From Alternaria dauci (Eukaryota > Ascomycota > Dothideomycetes > Pleosporales > Pleosporaceae), in assembly GCF_042100115.1 (NCBI RefSeq), contig NC_091281.1, positions 1,860,001 to 1,924,000 on the forward strand: 64,000 nt of DNA. Reading direction: 5' to 3'. A model generated the notes under the pieces. It was given only the letters and a program-made list of their open reading frames with translations, searched no databases and had not been told where the DNA came from. The translations under genes and the position numbers were made by a program. This document shows positions 33,359 through 47,118 of the stretch, one piece after another; the stretch's first letter is position 1; each line of letters starts with the position of its first letter.

Positions 33359-34961
33359 GGTTGCATTGGTACAACGCGACTCGGAGGAGCATGCGACCGT
33401 GCGAAGAGATTGTTGATGCAGATTAGGTGTCCCTAGGCATAAAACAACCCGCAGCTATGCGCATCCTCTGCGCGTCCTGTGCTATTGCTCTTGTGCGTTA
33501 AGATACCCCGCACTCGCACTTTACTATAACGCGCACCCCTAGGGGGTTAATAGAGGTAAGATACCTAATTCAATTAGATGTATATATATTAAACCGTTGA
33601 ATAGTATAAAATAATAATATAAGATTTTGATATTTAGGCTAAGTAAAATATTATTAGGGTAAGAAGTGTAAAGGTTATCTCTAGATAACCTAAGGGTTAA
33701 CGTAGGTGTATACTTTATAGCCTAGTAGGCTTTATAGCCTACCTATACTAAGACCCTACTAAAACTTACTCTATTATAGCCTATTATAACCTACTTTAGT
33801 ATAATATAGTAAATAAGACTTAAAATTAGCATTAAGAGGCTACTTCTACTATAGAGTTATACGTTTATATATTATACCTTATATTATTATAGTATCTATA
33901 GTACTTTTAGGTTAGCTTACCCTTCTTAGTATATATTTACTTCTTTACCTTCTTCTTATTACTACGCGCCCTAAACTCTTATAGAGCTATCCTATACTAA
34001 CTATCCTTTATTATTATAGACCCTTCTACCTTTACCTACTTTCTTTTATATAATTTATACTATATAGTAACCTTTTTAGTTACTTAAAGCTTAGTATTAT
34101 AAATAAAAGGAATCCTCTTTACTTAGTAAAGGAATTAGGACTAAACGCCTCTTAATAAGTATTATTATCCCCCTTAGGCCTTGAGGATAGAGCCTATAGT
34201 ATTATTTTATATTACGTTACTAAGAAATTTTAATACTAAGCCTAAACTATCTTAGTATGTTTAGAAGTTTCTTTTTACCTATAATACCTCTCTATCTAAC
34301 CCCTATATTATACCTAGCTATACTACCTTAATATCGCTACTATTATAATTACTACTAATACTACCTAAAGATTAAGCTCTATTATATTATAGTAATTATT
34401 ATAAAGTAAGCTTATAAGTAAAGTAATATATATATAGTTTAAAAATTAAAACTATAAATAAGAGTCCTTTATTTCGTCTAGTATATATTTCCCCTTTTAA
34501 CGTCCTAATATTCTACTAAAAATTAATCTTTTTTTAGCCTACATACTAAGCTAATACTAACTAATACCTACTTACCCCCTTTCTAGCCTAGTTACTACGT
34601 TACTTTCTTACTCTAAACTATAACTATTTATATACCTATTTTACCTATTATACTTCTTATAATACTACTACCTAAGTACTATAAGTATAGTAAAGTACTA
34701 AGTACTATAATAGATATATTTTAGTTTAGGAAATAGAAGTAAAACTAAACTACTTACTTTCTACTTATATATATATATTAATATAATAATATATATATAA
34801 CTTTAAAGTATTAGAGCCTTATAATATATACCTTACCCTTTACCTCTACTTTACCCTTACCTTTAATAGTAAATCTAGAAATTATATTACTTATACCTAT
34901 CTACTTAAACCCTTTATTATTATTACTTTATACTTAAATACTTTTACTTATACTATATAAG

Positions 34962-35257
34962 TGTTATAGTGTATAAAGATACTAATATCTTAGTATTAAA
35001 GTTTTATCCTCTATATAGCTAGTAATGCGTTCGTAGGTAGATAGTAGATAGAAGTAATTAATTATTATAAGAAGAGTAGTAAGTATATTCTATACTATTA
35101 AAAGAAAAACTTATAAAAGGTTCTATAAAGGTTTAATAAAATAGATAGATAGCTAATAGATAATTAATAATTATTTCTTTTTTCTACTACCCCCTTAATA
35201 TAGAGTAGAGGGAGTACTTATAGGAAAGCCTCCTTACTTACTCTATACACTAGTATA
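34962..35257 (-). repeat. Left (3') LTR of the gypsy element
   Basis: Begins TGTTATAGTGTATAAAGATA and ends ACTAGTATA. It shares nearly its full length with 46846-47118, including ATCTTAGTATTAAAGTTTTA and GGAAAGCCTCCTTACTTACT. Differences between the copies are mostly transitions plus a few small indels, as expected after RIP. Confidence 0.85.
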
Positions 35258-35272
35258 AACCTCCCCTTCCTA
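35258..35272 (-). other. Polypurine tract of the gypsy element
   Basis: The minus strand reads AGGAAGGGGAGGTT immediately before the left LTR. It is one of the few G-rich runs in the whole island and sits exactly where the plus-strand primer of an LTR element is expected, which fixes the orientation as leftward. Confidence 0.65.
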
Positions 35273-38200
35273 GAGTTATAGTCCTATTATAACTCTTCTG
35301 CTTATAGGCTTTACTAAGTAAAATTAAACAAATAAAAACTAATAAACGAGAAGATTAAAAGAGAGATAAAAGTTAGTTTATACTTATAAAATCTAAGGAA
35401 CTAAAGTAATATAAAAGAAATCTTTTTAACTAGGTAATACCTTATATTATTATAGTAAGTGTTTTTAATAGAATTTAGGATATAGAGCTATAACCTAGAT
35501 TTAATTACCTAGGTACCTAATTCTTTACTTCTTATAATAATTAATGCGACTTAAGGCTATAGTAGGGGTAAGAGGTATAGTAATATTAGATACTTATAGG
35601 CTACTAGAATAAGAGTAAATATTCCTATCCTAGTTAGTTAGTAATCTAATAGTAGGCTTATTAGACTTTATAAAGTATCCTATCTTATCTAGTTCTAGAG
35701 TAATCTTATTAGCTAGTTAAGCTAAAGTATTAGCTTAAGTAATATCCTTATCCTATTTATTCTAATCCTTATCTTAAGCTAGAGCCCTCCCCTTATTAGT
35801 AAAGAAGGATTAATTAGGGATATTCTCTCTAGGCACTACTATAAAAGTAGATATCTCTAGTTATTATTAAATAACCTAAAGTTCTTTAACTATCTTAATA
35901 ACTTTCTATTACTTAACCTTTATATATTAAATCTACTATTCTTTACTTATATTATTAATCTTAATATATTCTAGTTATACTATCTTATTATCCTATAAGA
36001 GTTATCTAATTAATACCTTTTAGATAGGATTACTAAATAGAATATATAAGTTAGCTAGGAAAGCTTACCTAATACCTCTAAACTAATTTAGGTATCTAGA
36101 AGGAGTATAAGGAGGAGCTATTAAGTTTTAATATATATTATAGATTTCCTTATAAGTACTTATAGCTAGTACCTCTATAACACCTTTATAAACTATAATA
36201 AACTATAGAAAGATAGTATATTATACTTTTATTACTAGTCCTATTAATCTATATAGTAATATTAGTAAAGTAATATAAGTATCTCCTTTCTTATATATAA
36301 CCTTTATCTATTTAATATTTAGGTATTAGGATAAGATTACTATAGGCTAGTCTTTACTATTAACCTATCCTTTAATATAGCTAGTAGAAGAATAAATACT
36401 AGCCTTAGTACGCTAGTTAATATAGTCTAGAACTATCTTATAAAAACTAGTTAGAATCTTAGTATAGTTCTAATTATCTTTATTATTTAAAGATACTAAT
36501 CCCTAGATTATATCTTACCTAGTACTATCCTAGCTAGCTTATTCTAAATTAAGATCTATATATTAAAAAGTAGTCTTATCCCCTTCTATTATATACTTAG
36601 TATAGTAAGGGTAAGAAATTAATATATATTCCTTCTAGAGTATAGCGTAGCTAAACTAGTATCCTAAGTTAGTACGTATAACCTACTAAATTAAAGAGTA
36701 GTATATATTATAAAGTTATCCTAGGTTCTCTTTTCCTCTAATATAGTATAGGTAATATTAGTATATATTAAAACTTTAGTTAATAATCTCTACTATTTCC
36801 TTATCTCTAAATAGGTAGTTAAGCTAATTAGTAATAATATTACCTTTATTAGTAAACTTTATATAAAAGGACACTATTCCTTAGTCTTTAATAATCTTAT
36901 CCTAGTTAAAGCTAGTAAAGTTACGTTTATTTAGGTAGTAATAATAGCTAAGTATATTATCCTCCTATTAATTCTTATAGTAATAACTAATAAAGAGTAT
37001 TAAAGTAACTAGATTACTCTAGATAATATCCTATTAGCTACGTAGGTAATAGAGCTAGTAAAGTGTATTATTAAGTATTATACTAGATATTACTTATTTA
37101 AATAGTCTTATTACTATAGTAGTAGTACGCTTATAGATAAAGTATAACTTATTATAGTTCTTAACCTTATTACTATCTTAATAAATCTTATAGTACTATT
37201 CCTTAATAACTATATACTATTCTAAGTCTTTAAAGGATACTTTCTTCTTATATACTTTCTTTAATAGTATTAGTAAGATAGACCCTATATCTATATACTT
37301 ATATAAGTCTACTAGGATTTAAGTTAACTATTTATAAGTATCTAAGTCTTCCTCTTAATACTTATTATCTTCTAGAATAGAATTAATAGTATTTATACTT
37401 TATTAGTAAGTAGAAGTTAGCTTTAGTACTCTTAAACTCCTCCTAAGAATAAGTAGTAATAGAATATTAGCTATTAAGATATTTTTCTTAGCTATAGTAT
37501 TAATTATAGTAGTCCTCTTTACTACTACTTTCTTACTAGCTTCTAGTTCTACTATCTTATATACTTCTAAAAGTATATTAACTCCTAAGGTCTTAGCTTT
37601 ATTTATTACTTCTCTAAAGGAGTAAGTTTTTAATTAAATTATAAAGGCTAGATTAGTAACTCTTTCTTTTACTTAACTAACCTTATTATTAATAAGGATA
37701 GCTAAATAGTACTTTAGATATATCTTAAGTCTTTTATTCTTTAAGTTCTTCTCTTATTACTAGATATAGGTAGTAAACCCTAAGCTTAAACTAAGTACTA
37801 TAACCTATACATAATAAGGGAGTAGCGTTATCTAAAATAGTAGTTAGGTTTCTAATTATACGTTAGGCCTAAGCTTCTTTATATTATAGATAAAGTTATC
37901 CTCCTCTATTTAATAGGCTTTAAATATTTATCTTAGCTCTTTAATATTACTATCTACTAACACTTTATATTAGTTTATATTAAAGGTGTTATCTACTATA
38001 AACTAGTATATAGACTTTAGTTTAGATTTTAATATTACTTAGTCCTACCTATTAATAAATTAATTATTAGTATAATTCTTTATATAGAGTCTAGCTACTA
38101 TAATTTAGTTAAGGAAAAGTATAGTATTAATAAGCCTTATACGCTTTAGTATAAAAGCTATATTAGCTATTATCTAGAAGGTACCTATTATATAAGACTT

Positions 38201-39474
38201 TTACTTATAGAGGTAGTTCTTAACTAATCTTAGTTCTAGTTTCTTAATAGTCTTAATTACGCTAATTATTTTAGTCTTATATTTATCTTTTATACTAGTT
38301 ATTTCCTTAATAAGAGGGTAATACTCTATAAAGGCTTTATATCCTCTATACTTATCTATTAGGCCTAGAAGTTTCTTATATATTACTATTACCTTAAGTA
38401 TATAATTACAGAAGAGCTTAAGGGCCTAAGAACTATTATAGAACTAAATATCTAATATTATATACTACTAATATAGAGTCTTATTTTTTAGTTAGTTAAT
38501 AAGGTTATGTACTAAGTCTTAGATACTAATAGGAGCTTATTAGGCTATATTAAGAATATCTTACTTAGCTAATACTAGCTCTTAGTTTAATATTATAATA
38601 TATTACTCTTTATTAAGTAGTTTAGATATATCTCCTACTCTAAGATTACTAAAATTAAATAATAAACCTAGGGTTATTAGAGGTAAAGTTTACTATAAGG
38701 AAGGAGGTATTATTACTAACGCTTTACCCTTATCCTTATTCTTATTTTTATTCTTTAGAGCTATTTATTACTATTCCTTTAGTAATATAGGGTACTTTAG
38801 TATATAGAACTAAGTGCGCTAGTAAGTAATTAGGTATAGGAAGTTTTTTATACTACTTCTAGCTACTACTCTTATAGTTTAAATATTTTATATATAATTA
38901 AGTTAAGTATAGAAAGTAGTTTAAAAGAAAGAGAAAGAGATTAGGAGCTTAAAGCTAAGGGGTATTACTTTTATCTATCTTATAGTAGTATATTTATAGC
39001 TTCCTTAGCTAATATTACCTAGGTAGTAATATAAGTAAAGGTAAAAGAGCGCGTAAAAGTAAAGGTAAAAAAATAGTATATAAAAGTAAGCGCGTATACT
39101 ATAGAGGGGTTCTCTACCTTTATATTCTTCTTTAATTAGAACTAATAGCTAATTATTAGGGGCTATAAGTTAGCCTATTACTAAGGCTATAGATTCTAAG
39201 TTTATAACTCTTAGTAGAGGAAGAAAGAAGGAAGAAAGAAAGGATATATTCTATTTATAAAGTACTAGGACTATACCTAAATACTACTTAGTAGCTAGTT
39301 ATAGAAGTTTTACTTTATATAATAAAGATCTAGACTAAGTATTATCCTTTTCTTCCTCTCTATTCTTAAGGTAGTATTATAAATACACTTAAGTTATTAT
39401 TTTCTAGTATCTAAAGAGATTTATAATATATTATTATATAGTATATAGTCTATAATATATTCTAGTAGTTAGGG

Positions 39475-39514
39475 TATAGAATCTAGGTTATAGCTTATAA
39501 ACCTAGATTCTATA
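39475..39514. repeat. Perfect palindrome with 15 bp arms
   Basis: TATAGAATCTAGGTT at 39475-39489 and its exact complement at 39500-39514, separated by 10 bp. A second copy of the same palindrome occurs at 44078-44113. Confidence 0.7.
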
Positions 39515-42500
39515 TTTAAAAAGTATAAATAATTAGTATTATTCTAAATTAATAAAGGAGTACTTAGAGGTATTAAAGTACTACTAAAAGCTACTCCCCC
39601 TCCCCTTCTTAGAAAGATAGACTATCCTATAGTCTATTTAGATACTAAGGAGGTATTAGAGTTAGATCTAAAGTTAGAATTTCCCTAATCTTATATATAT
39701 ACTTATTATTCTTCTTTTATTAAACGTTTAGTAATAACTACTCTAAGAATTATCCTACTATCCTTCTATTATATAGTTAGTTATATTAATAGTCTATAGT
39801 CTTAGGGTAATAATTCTTTAGTATCTAGAATAACTAGAATATCTAATATAATACTACTATTTTCCTAGTACCCTAGATTCTATAGTTTTATATTACTTTT
39901 ATCTTCTTCTATAATATTATCTTTAAGACGCTAGTAGAAGAGTTTTAGCCTTTTTCCTAGTATAGTATATAGGAAAATAGTACTATTAAGGTCTTTTAGG
40001 TAGTAGGTTCTATAGTTAGGCCTTACTTCTTATACTTTATATAGTCTTAGCTATCTTATATTAAGTTTTTAATCTCTTAATATATTAATTTTATATATTA
40101 AATTCTAAAGAAGTACTAGGTCTCTAAGTATAATATCTTCTTAGTAAATTTCTTTTATATTATCCTAATATTCTTTCTTAGCTACGTGTATATAGTTAGT
40201 ATAAGCTATAGCTTCCTTAGTAAACTAATCTCTAAGATCTAACTATATTACTTAAATTATAAGTAGCTATACCTAATCTTTAACTTATTAGAATAGTAAG
40301 GTCTACTACGTTAGTAGTAATAGTTTAATTAGTAAGACTAGGTTCTAGCTAATAACTAACTAATATAAAGAGTAGCTAGTCTATTCTTATATTAAAATTC
40401 TATCTATAAGAAGTACTATAAGAAGATTCTTAACCTATAGACCTAAGAGTTTTACTAGAGTATTTATAATAAGCTTATATCTTCCTTTAATCTTACTTAT
40501 TACCTATAAGTTATATACTAATAACTATATATAGTTAATCTTATAGGTTTTTACTAAATAGTTAACTACTTTAGTAAAGCCTAGTCTACTATCTACTATA
40601 AGTTTTCTTATTATACTCTATCTATATATAATATCTTTATAAATAAACTTAGTAATAGTCTTAGACTAGTTATTTAATAGTATGTAGGCTTCTAGCTATC
40701 TACTAAGATAGTCCCTTATAATTACTAAGTACTTCTTTCTAAAGTATTATAGTATATAAACTATATTAATAGTAATTATTTCCTAGATTATAAAGCTATA
40801 TATATTAGTAAGTATATCTACTATCTTTTTTAATAATCTTAATTAATAATCTAGGTATATTACTAAATATCTATAAATATAGTTATATATCCTATTCTAC
40901 TAGTAATATTACGTAAGTATTAAGTATACTATATTTACTCTATAATATCTAATCTATTAATAAATATTCTATACTATAGTAGATTATAAGTTAGGATTAT
41001 CTATAACTCTCCTAATAGCTATATTACGTAAAGTTTTCTTAAATAGTATTCTATCTTAGATAAAGAAGTTTAGGGCCCTCTTTTTCTATACCTAAAGTTC
41101 TTATAAGGTTATATCTCTTAGTATTTTTAAGTTTAATAGGAATTAAGCGTACTATTTAGACGTATTAGTAAACTCTTATTAGAGTATTCTCCTCTCTAGT
41201 AATAGTAAAGAAGGTATATTTATATTCCTAATTATATAATTAATAAATTCTTTAAGATTATCTTTAGGTTCTTTTAATAGTTCCTATCCTTTTAGTTTTA
41301 GGTACCTTAAGAGAGCGTCTACTACTATATTTTTCTTACCTAAGATATACTTAATATTAAAATCCTAGAGTATAATAGTAGATATCTATCTATTTATTAC
41401 TAAGCCTAGGTTATCTATAGAGGATCTATTAAGTTAGGTAATAAGAGTAGCTATATTAGTTTTAATAGTAAAGTATACTCTATATAAATATATTTAAAAC
41501 TTCTTTAAGGCTTATAATACTACCTTATATTCTAACTTTATAGAATACTATATTTATTCTTATACTAACTATAAAGTACTTTTAAAATAGACTAGGTAAC
41601 GTCTACTATCTTCCTTAATTTACTTAATATATACCCCTACTCTATCTTAGCTAGTATCTATTATAAAGAATATTTTATTAGTAAGGATATCTAAATAATC
41701 TAAATTAACTAGTACTAGTACTAAAAGAATAGACTATTTTAAAGTATATATAGCCTTATCTTATTCCTTTAGCTATATAAACTCTATATCTTCTTAGAGA
41801 AGATAGAATAGGGGTTTTACTATTAGAGTAAAATAGTTAACCTAAATATAGTAGTATATATAAATACTTATAAATAATTAAACCTCTATATAGTTCTTAT
41901 AAGGTAGCTAGTTTAAAATCTTATTAACTTTCCTAGTATTAGGGTACTAGCTGTCTAGACTTACCTTATATCCTACTACTTCTAATTATTCTATAAGGAA
42001 GTAGTATTTCTTCCTATTTACTAAACCTCCTACTTACTTAATATCTACTAAGACTTAATCTAGTTATAAGATATATTTTAGGATATACTATTATACTCTA
42101 AGGAATAATTCTTCTCTTCTATAATCTATTTTAGGTCCCCTAGAAGTAATATTATCTATAAATAGTATTATCTCTAGCTAATAGTCCTTTAAGATCTATA
42201 TTATTACTCTCTAAAAGGTAGTAACTAAATTTATAGTACCTATAACTATAGTATAAGATTAAATAAGGCTAATTAGAGTCTAGAAAGCTATTATATCTTA
42301 ACTATCTAGGTAGAGGGTAATCTAGTTATAGCTAGAGAATAGGTCTATAAGAGATATAATCTCATAGCTAGTAAAGCGTTTAGAAAACTTATTAGTAGTA
42401 GGAGGAAGATTTACATCTCTTATAGTAATACTATTAAGTTTTTATATATTACTAATCTAGTATACTCCTTTATCTTTCTTAGGGACTAAGTACTATAAGT

Positions 42501-44077
42501 TATAATATTAGCTATTATATCTTTCCTATATACCCCTATTTAATTACGTATTAACTATTATAATTACTTTTAGTTTAAGGCTCTTTAGGACTATAAAGCT
42601 ACGTATCTACTAAGCTTTATATAGTATAGTCCTTATTTTATAGGGTAGGTAGACGTCTAGGTAAATCTACTATACCTCTTTAAATTACTATAATAGCGCA
42701 CCTTCTTAATTATAGAGTATTTTAATTATTATATTATACTCTTATATTATAAGCTATTCTCTAATATATAATTTAGTAATCCTTTTTATTATTAGTTAGG
42801 TTCCTCTTAGAAATATAGCGTAGCGCTATTTAAATAAGTAGTTATAAGAACCTAGATTAGAGTTTTAAATATTAATACATAAGTATTAATATTTAATTAC
42901 TCTCTCCTTCTAGTCCTTATATCTAAATTCTATTAGTACCTCTTATCTAAGAATATCTACTAGCTAGACCTTCTTATCTACTATTTTATATAGCGTTTAT
43001 ATATTATTTTTTCTTTAGATATAAGGTAATTATTCTTAGTTTATATATTCTTAGTTTAACTTACTTATAATTACGTACTAACTAAGCTCTAGTAGACCCT
43101 CTAAGTCTTTTACTTTACTTATAGCTATTATAAAGACTAGATTTATCTATTATTTTTAACTTTAGATATCTTATTTACTAATAATTATTCTATACTCTCT
43201 TAGTCTAGTAGTAGGATTAGACTATACTACTTTATAAAGATACTTTACCCTTACTACCTTAGGAGGATATTAATTACTATTTATAAGTATATTAATTATA
43301 CCTAATCTTAAAGACTTATTATTAGGTAAGTATACTTCCCCTATACTTATACTTACTACTTATTTTCTAAATCTTTATTATCTTTATAGGGCGTTATCTA
43401 TAATAAGTAATATAGTACTAGGTTAGATACTATAAAAACTATATTCTTAGTACTATCTTCTAAGAGTATCTTATATATAACTCTCCTAAAAGTATTATAT
43501 TAAATAGTTATCTTTACGTATATATACTAAGGACCTCTTAGTATTACTAATTAAGTAATATTAATAACTATTTAGAAGTTAGTAAGTATTATTACTAAAC
43601 CTATTTATATAAGTATATTAAAAGCTATTTTAATAAAAGGATTATATATACTATTTACTAAGGTAACTCCTTAAGGTACGTTACTAAGTTTATAATATAT
43701 AAGTTTATATAGTATTTTTATAGCTCTAGCTACGCTAAGTTATAAGATATTTATCTAGGTATTAGTATTAATTAAGTACTTTATAGAGTTACTATTAATT
43801 ATTACTTAGTATTTAGGTAAGTCTATTTATATATAGGCTTATCTATTTTATTAGTATATACTATATACTACTTTAGTAGGGAGTATATCTAGTTCCTTAA
43901 TCTAAGTATTACCTCTTCTAGTAGCTCTATATCTAGTTTATATACCTAAATTATATAGATAAAGTATACTATACTTTTTACTACTATATATTATTATACT
44001 ATAATAGTTATATTCCTATATAGGAATATAGGTAGCTAGGTTAAGGTTGGTAAAAGCTAGCTAATTAGATTATATAG

Positions 44078-44113
44078 TAGAATCTAGGTTATATCTAGAG
44101 AACCTAGATTCTA
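44078..44113. repeat. Palindrome related to 39475-39514
   Basis: TAGAATCTAGGTT and its complement AACCTAGATTCTA, 13 bp arms with a 10 bp loop. The stem is the same as at 39475, although the loops differ. Confidence 0.7.
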
Positions 44114-46845
44114 TACCTAACCTAACTTTTAATATATTAATACTTCTACTACCCTTAACTAACTCTATATCCTTATCTAAAAGATTATATAATTACTTTT
44201 TTAGTCCTTCTTAACCTATTAGGTTTATAATAGTAATACCTCTTACTTCTTAGTTAAGTAAGGCTTTTAGGATATAGTTAAAGTCTATATAAAGTAATTC
44301 TTATAATCCTTCCTTAGGTAAAGTACTTATAAATTTTATAGCTTTCTTCTTACGTCCTTATTATAGTTATTTTAGATCTATAGATATATTACTATTAATA
44401 GTTACTAACTAAGGTAGCTTAATAATAGAAAATAGATCCTTTTCTTACTATATTTCCTAGTATTTATATATAGTATCTATTAGCTAGGAATCTATAATAG
44501 GATTATTAGAGACTATAGGGGTACCTTTATATAGCTCTTTAGTAATCTTACACTCTCTATTATTCTTAGTAAGTCTTTCTTATTTCTAGATATCTCTATT
44601 CCTTATACTATTTATATCCTATAATTTTATACTATTCCTAGGTTTAAGGTATATTATAGTATAAGCTTTAGTAAGAGTTTTAAGAGTAGATTCTCCTCCT
44701 CCTAAGATAATATTTACTATATTAACCCTATCTAGTTAATAGTCTATATTAGGTAGGTAGGGGTTAAATAATTAGTCTTAGAACTACTAGAATTTAAGTA
44801 ATATATTATATTTCTCTTTATATTAGTCTAAAGAGGAGGTAACGTTAGCTAAAGCTATAAGGTTTCTTAGACTAGTATACCTTATAGCTAGACATAAGTC
44901 TCCTCCTAGAAACTTCTTAGGAATAATACTTAAAGCTAGCTAGTTAAGGATATTATTAGTAATATTAAAGTATTCTCTAATTTTAGCTTTTAGCTATTAG
45001 AGAATATAGTTAAGAAGAACTAATCCTAGGATCCCTCTAAGTCTTATATATAGAGGGCTGAAGTAGTAAGTCCTATACCTAGTATCTAGGTCCTAGTTAA
45101 AGTTAATCTACTTTATCTTCTTTAAGTAATTATATAAGTTATAGTTCTTAACCTAATATCCTATCTTATTATATATATTAAATATATTATAATATTCTCT
45201 ACTACTATAGTTAGCTATATCTTAGTTTAGAGCTATATTTCTAGGTACTATAGTAATAAAGGTACTATTATTCCTTTTATTTAGAAGTCTAGCTATTATA
45301 GCTTTAGTAATAAAGTATACGTAATTACTTAGCTTCTTTAGTAACCTAGACGTATCTAGATAGGCTATTAGTATATCTACTATAGCTAGTTTAATCTTTA
45401 TATCTCCTAAGGACTTAATTAAATCCTCTACCTCCTTATCTATATTATTTAAGGTAGAAGGAATAGCTACTACTTTCTTTACTTTAGATATAGCTTCCCT
45501 TATACTTTTTAGAGTAAGGGTTACTTTCTTATTAGATAGTATAATATATTATATTTCTATATTAATATTACCTCTTTCTTAATAATATATCTTATTAAGA
45601 CTATTAATCTTCTTATAGGAGGATTTTAAGAATATAGATATCTAATCCTTATTATATATAAACTAGTTATTACCTATTAGAGTATTAGTTATATAGTATA
45701 TAATTACTTCTTTATCTAATTAAAGTAATCCTTTAAAAAAAAGAATACTAACTTCTACTTCTAGTAGCTATCTATTATTAATATAGGTATCTACTACTAA
45801 GGAAAAGTAAGTATAGTACTCTACTAGGCTTAGTTAATCCTAGAGGTAAGAGTATAAGTATACTTATAAATAGGATTACTTACTTATTATTACTATAGTA
45901 TCTTTATCTTACTACTACTCCTTTATACTTATTTAGAGCTATAACTAGTTTTTAAAAGAGTAACTAGGTAGCTATTTTAATATATAAGAGATAGTTTAAT
46001 TTATATTAGATAGTTAGTCTAGAAGTATAGAAACCTTTATCTTATTAAGGATATTTCTATTATTAGCTTATTAGTTAAAGTCTTTAAGGAACTTAGTAAT
46101 ATCCTTTCTTATAAAGACTAAACTAGTATACCTAGGTCTAGCTATAGATAAAACTAAGTTACTTAGAGTAGATATAATATCTCTACTAGTACTAGTTATT
46201 ATTAATAAAGCTTCTAGAGTAGCTTCTAAAAGGTTCTCTAATATTAATAAAGAGAGTAGTTACTATTCTAAGCTACCCTAGTGTTAAAAAGTCTTCTAGC
46301 TCTTCTTTATATTATATAATATAAAAGAACTTATAGATTAGTTCTTCTTAAACTAAGTTAAATTAATATAACTAAATAATTAATATATTTAAAAGATAGA
46401 CGTTTACCTTAATAATTTAAGTAGTATATCTAGTATACGCCTCTTATAGTAACTACTAACTATCTCCCTTAATTACTTCTCTAGCTTATCTATATATACT
46501 AGTAGTATTACTCTTTAGGTTTATTAGATTAGTATTTTCTATCTAATATTATTTTTAAGAGGGGTTACTATCTAGTCTATTAAATTAGTATTTTCTATCT
46601 ATAGTATTAGTATAGCTAATTCTATTCTTAAGTATAGTACTTATTTTAAGAGTAAGTAATATTAGTCTAAGAACTTACTTAATAGTATAGTATAATATAG
46701 CTTCTAATAGTCTCTTCTAAAGAATCTTATTATAATATATTCTTTACTACCTCCTTATAGGATAACTAGTAGTATTAGCTATATATTAGAATTACTTCTT
46801 TACTAAGTTAAATAGTATCCCTATAAGTATTACTATTTATATAGG

Positions 46846-47118
46846 TGTTAGAGTATATAAAGATACTTATATCTTAGTATTAAAGTTTTATCCTCTACGC
46901 AGCTAGTAAAGCGCTTATAAATAGGTAGTAGATAGAAGTAATTAATTAGTATAAGAAGAGTAGTAAGTATATTCTATACTATTAAAAGAAAAACTTTTAA
47001 AAAGTTTAATAAAAGCTTAATAATAGATAGATAACTAATTAAAGATTCTACCCCTTTAATATAGAGTAGAAGGAGTACTTATAGGAAAGCCTCCTTACTT
47101 ACTCTATATACTAGTATA
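46846..47118 (-). repeat. Right (5') LTR of the gypsy element
   Basis: Direct copy of the repeat at 34962-35257. It begins TGTTAGAGTATATAAAGATA and ends CTAGTATA. Immediate flanks ATAAG (left LTR) and GTAGT (right LTR) do not match, so no target duplication can be shown. Confidence 0.85.

Larger units (their letters stand above)
34962..47118 (-). mobile_element. RIP-degraded Ty3/gypsy LTR retrotransposon, about 12.2 kb
   Basis: Delimited by two direct repeats. Transcription runs leftward: the right repeat is the 5' LTR. Reading the minus strand, a reverse transcriptase is recognisable at about 41600-42400, with LEIILFIDNITSRGPKIDY (the catalytic F-x-D-D now F-I-D-N at 42151-42162), VGGLVNRKKYYFL and a following RNase H-like region. 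A DDE integrase is readable at about 40000-41100, with KLIVDSRLGFTKVVN (second Asp) and YNL*VISKIKGRYKLI (descended from YNPQxNxxxERxH). A purine tract adjoins the left LTR. The order RT then integrase is that of gypsy. All genes are dead. About 4.7 kb between integrase and the 3' LTR is unexplained and may be a nested insertion. Confidence 0.8.
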
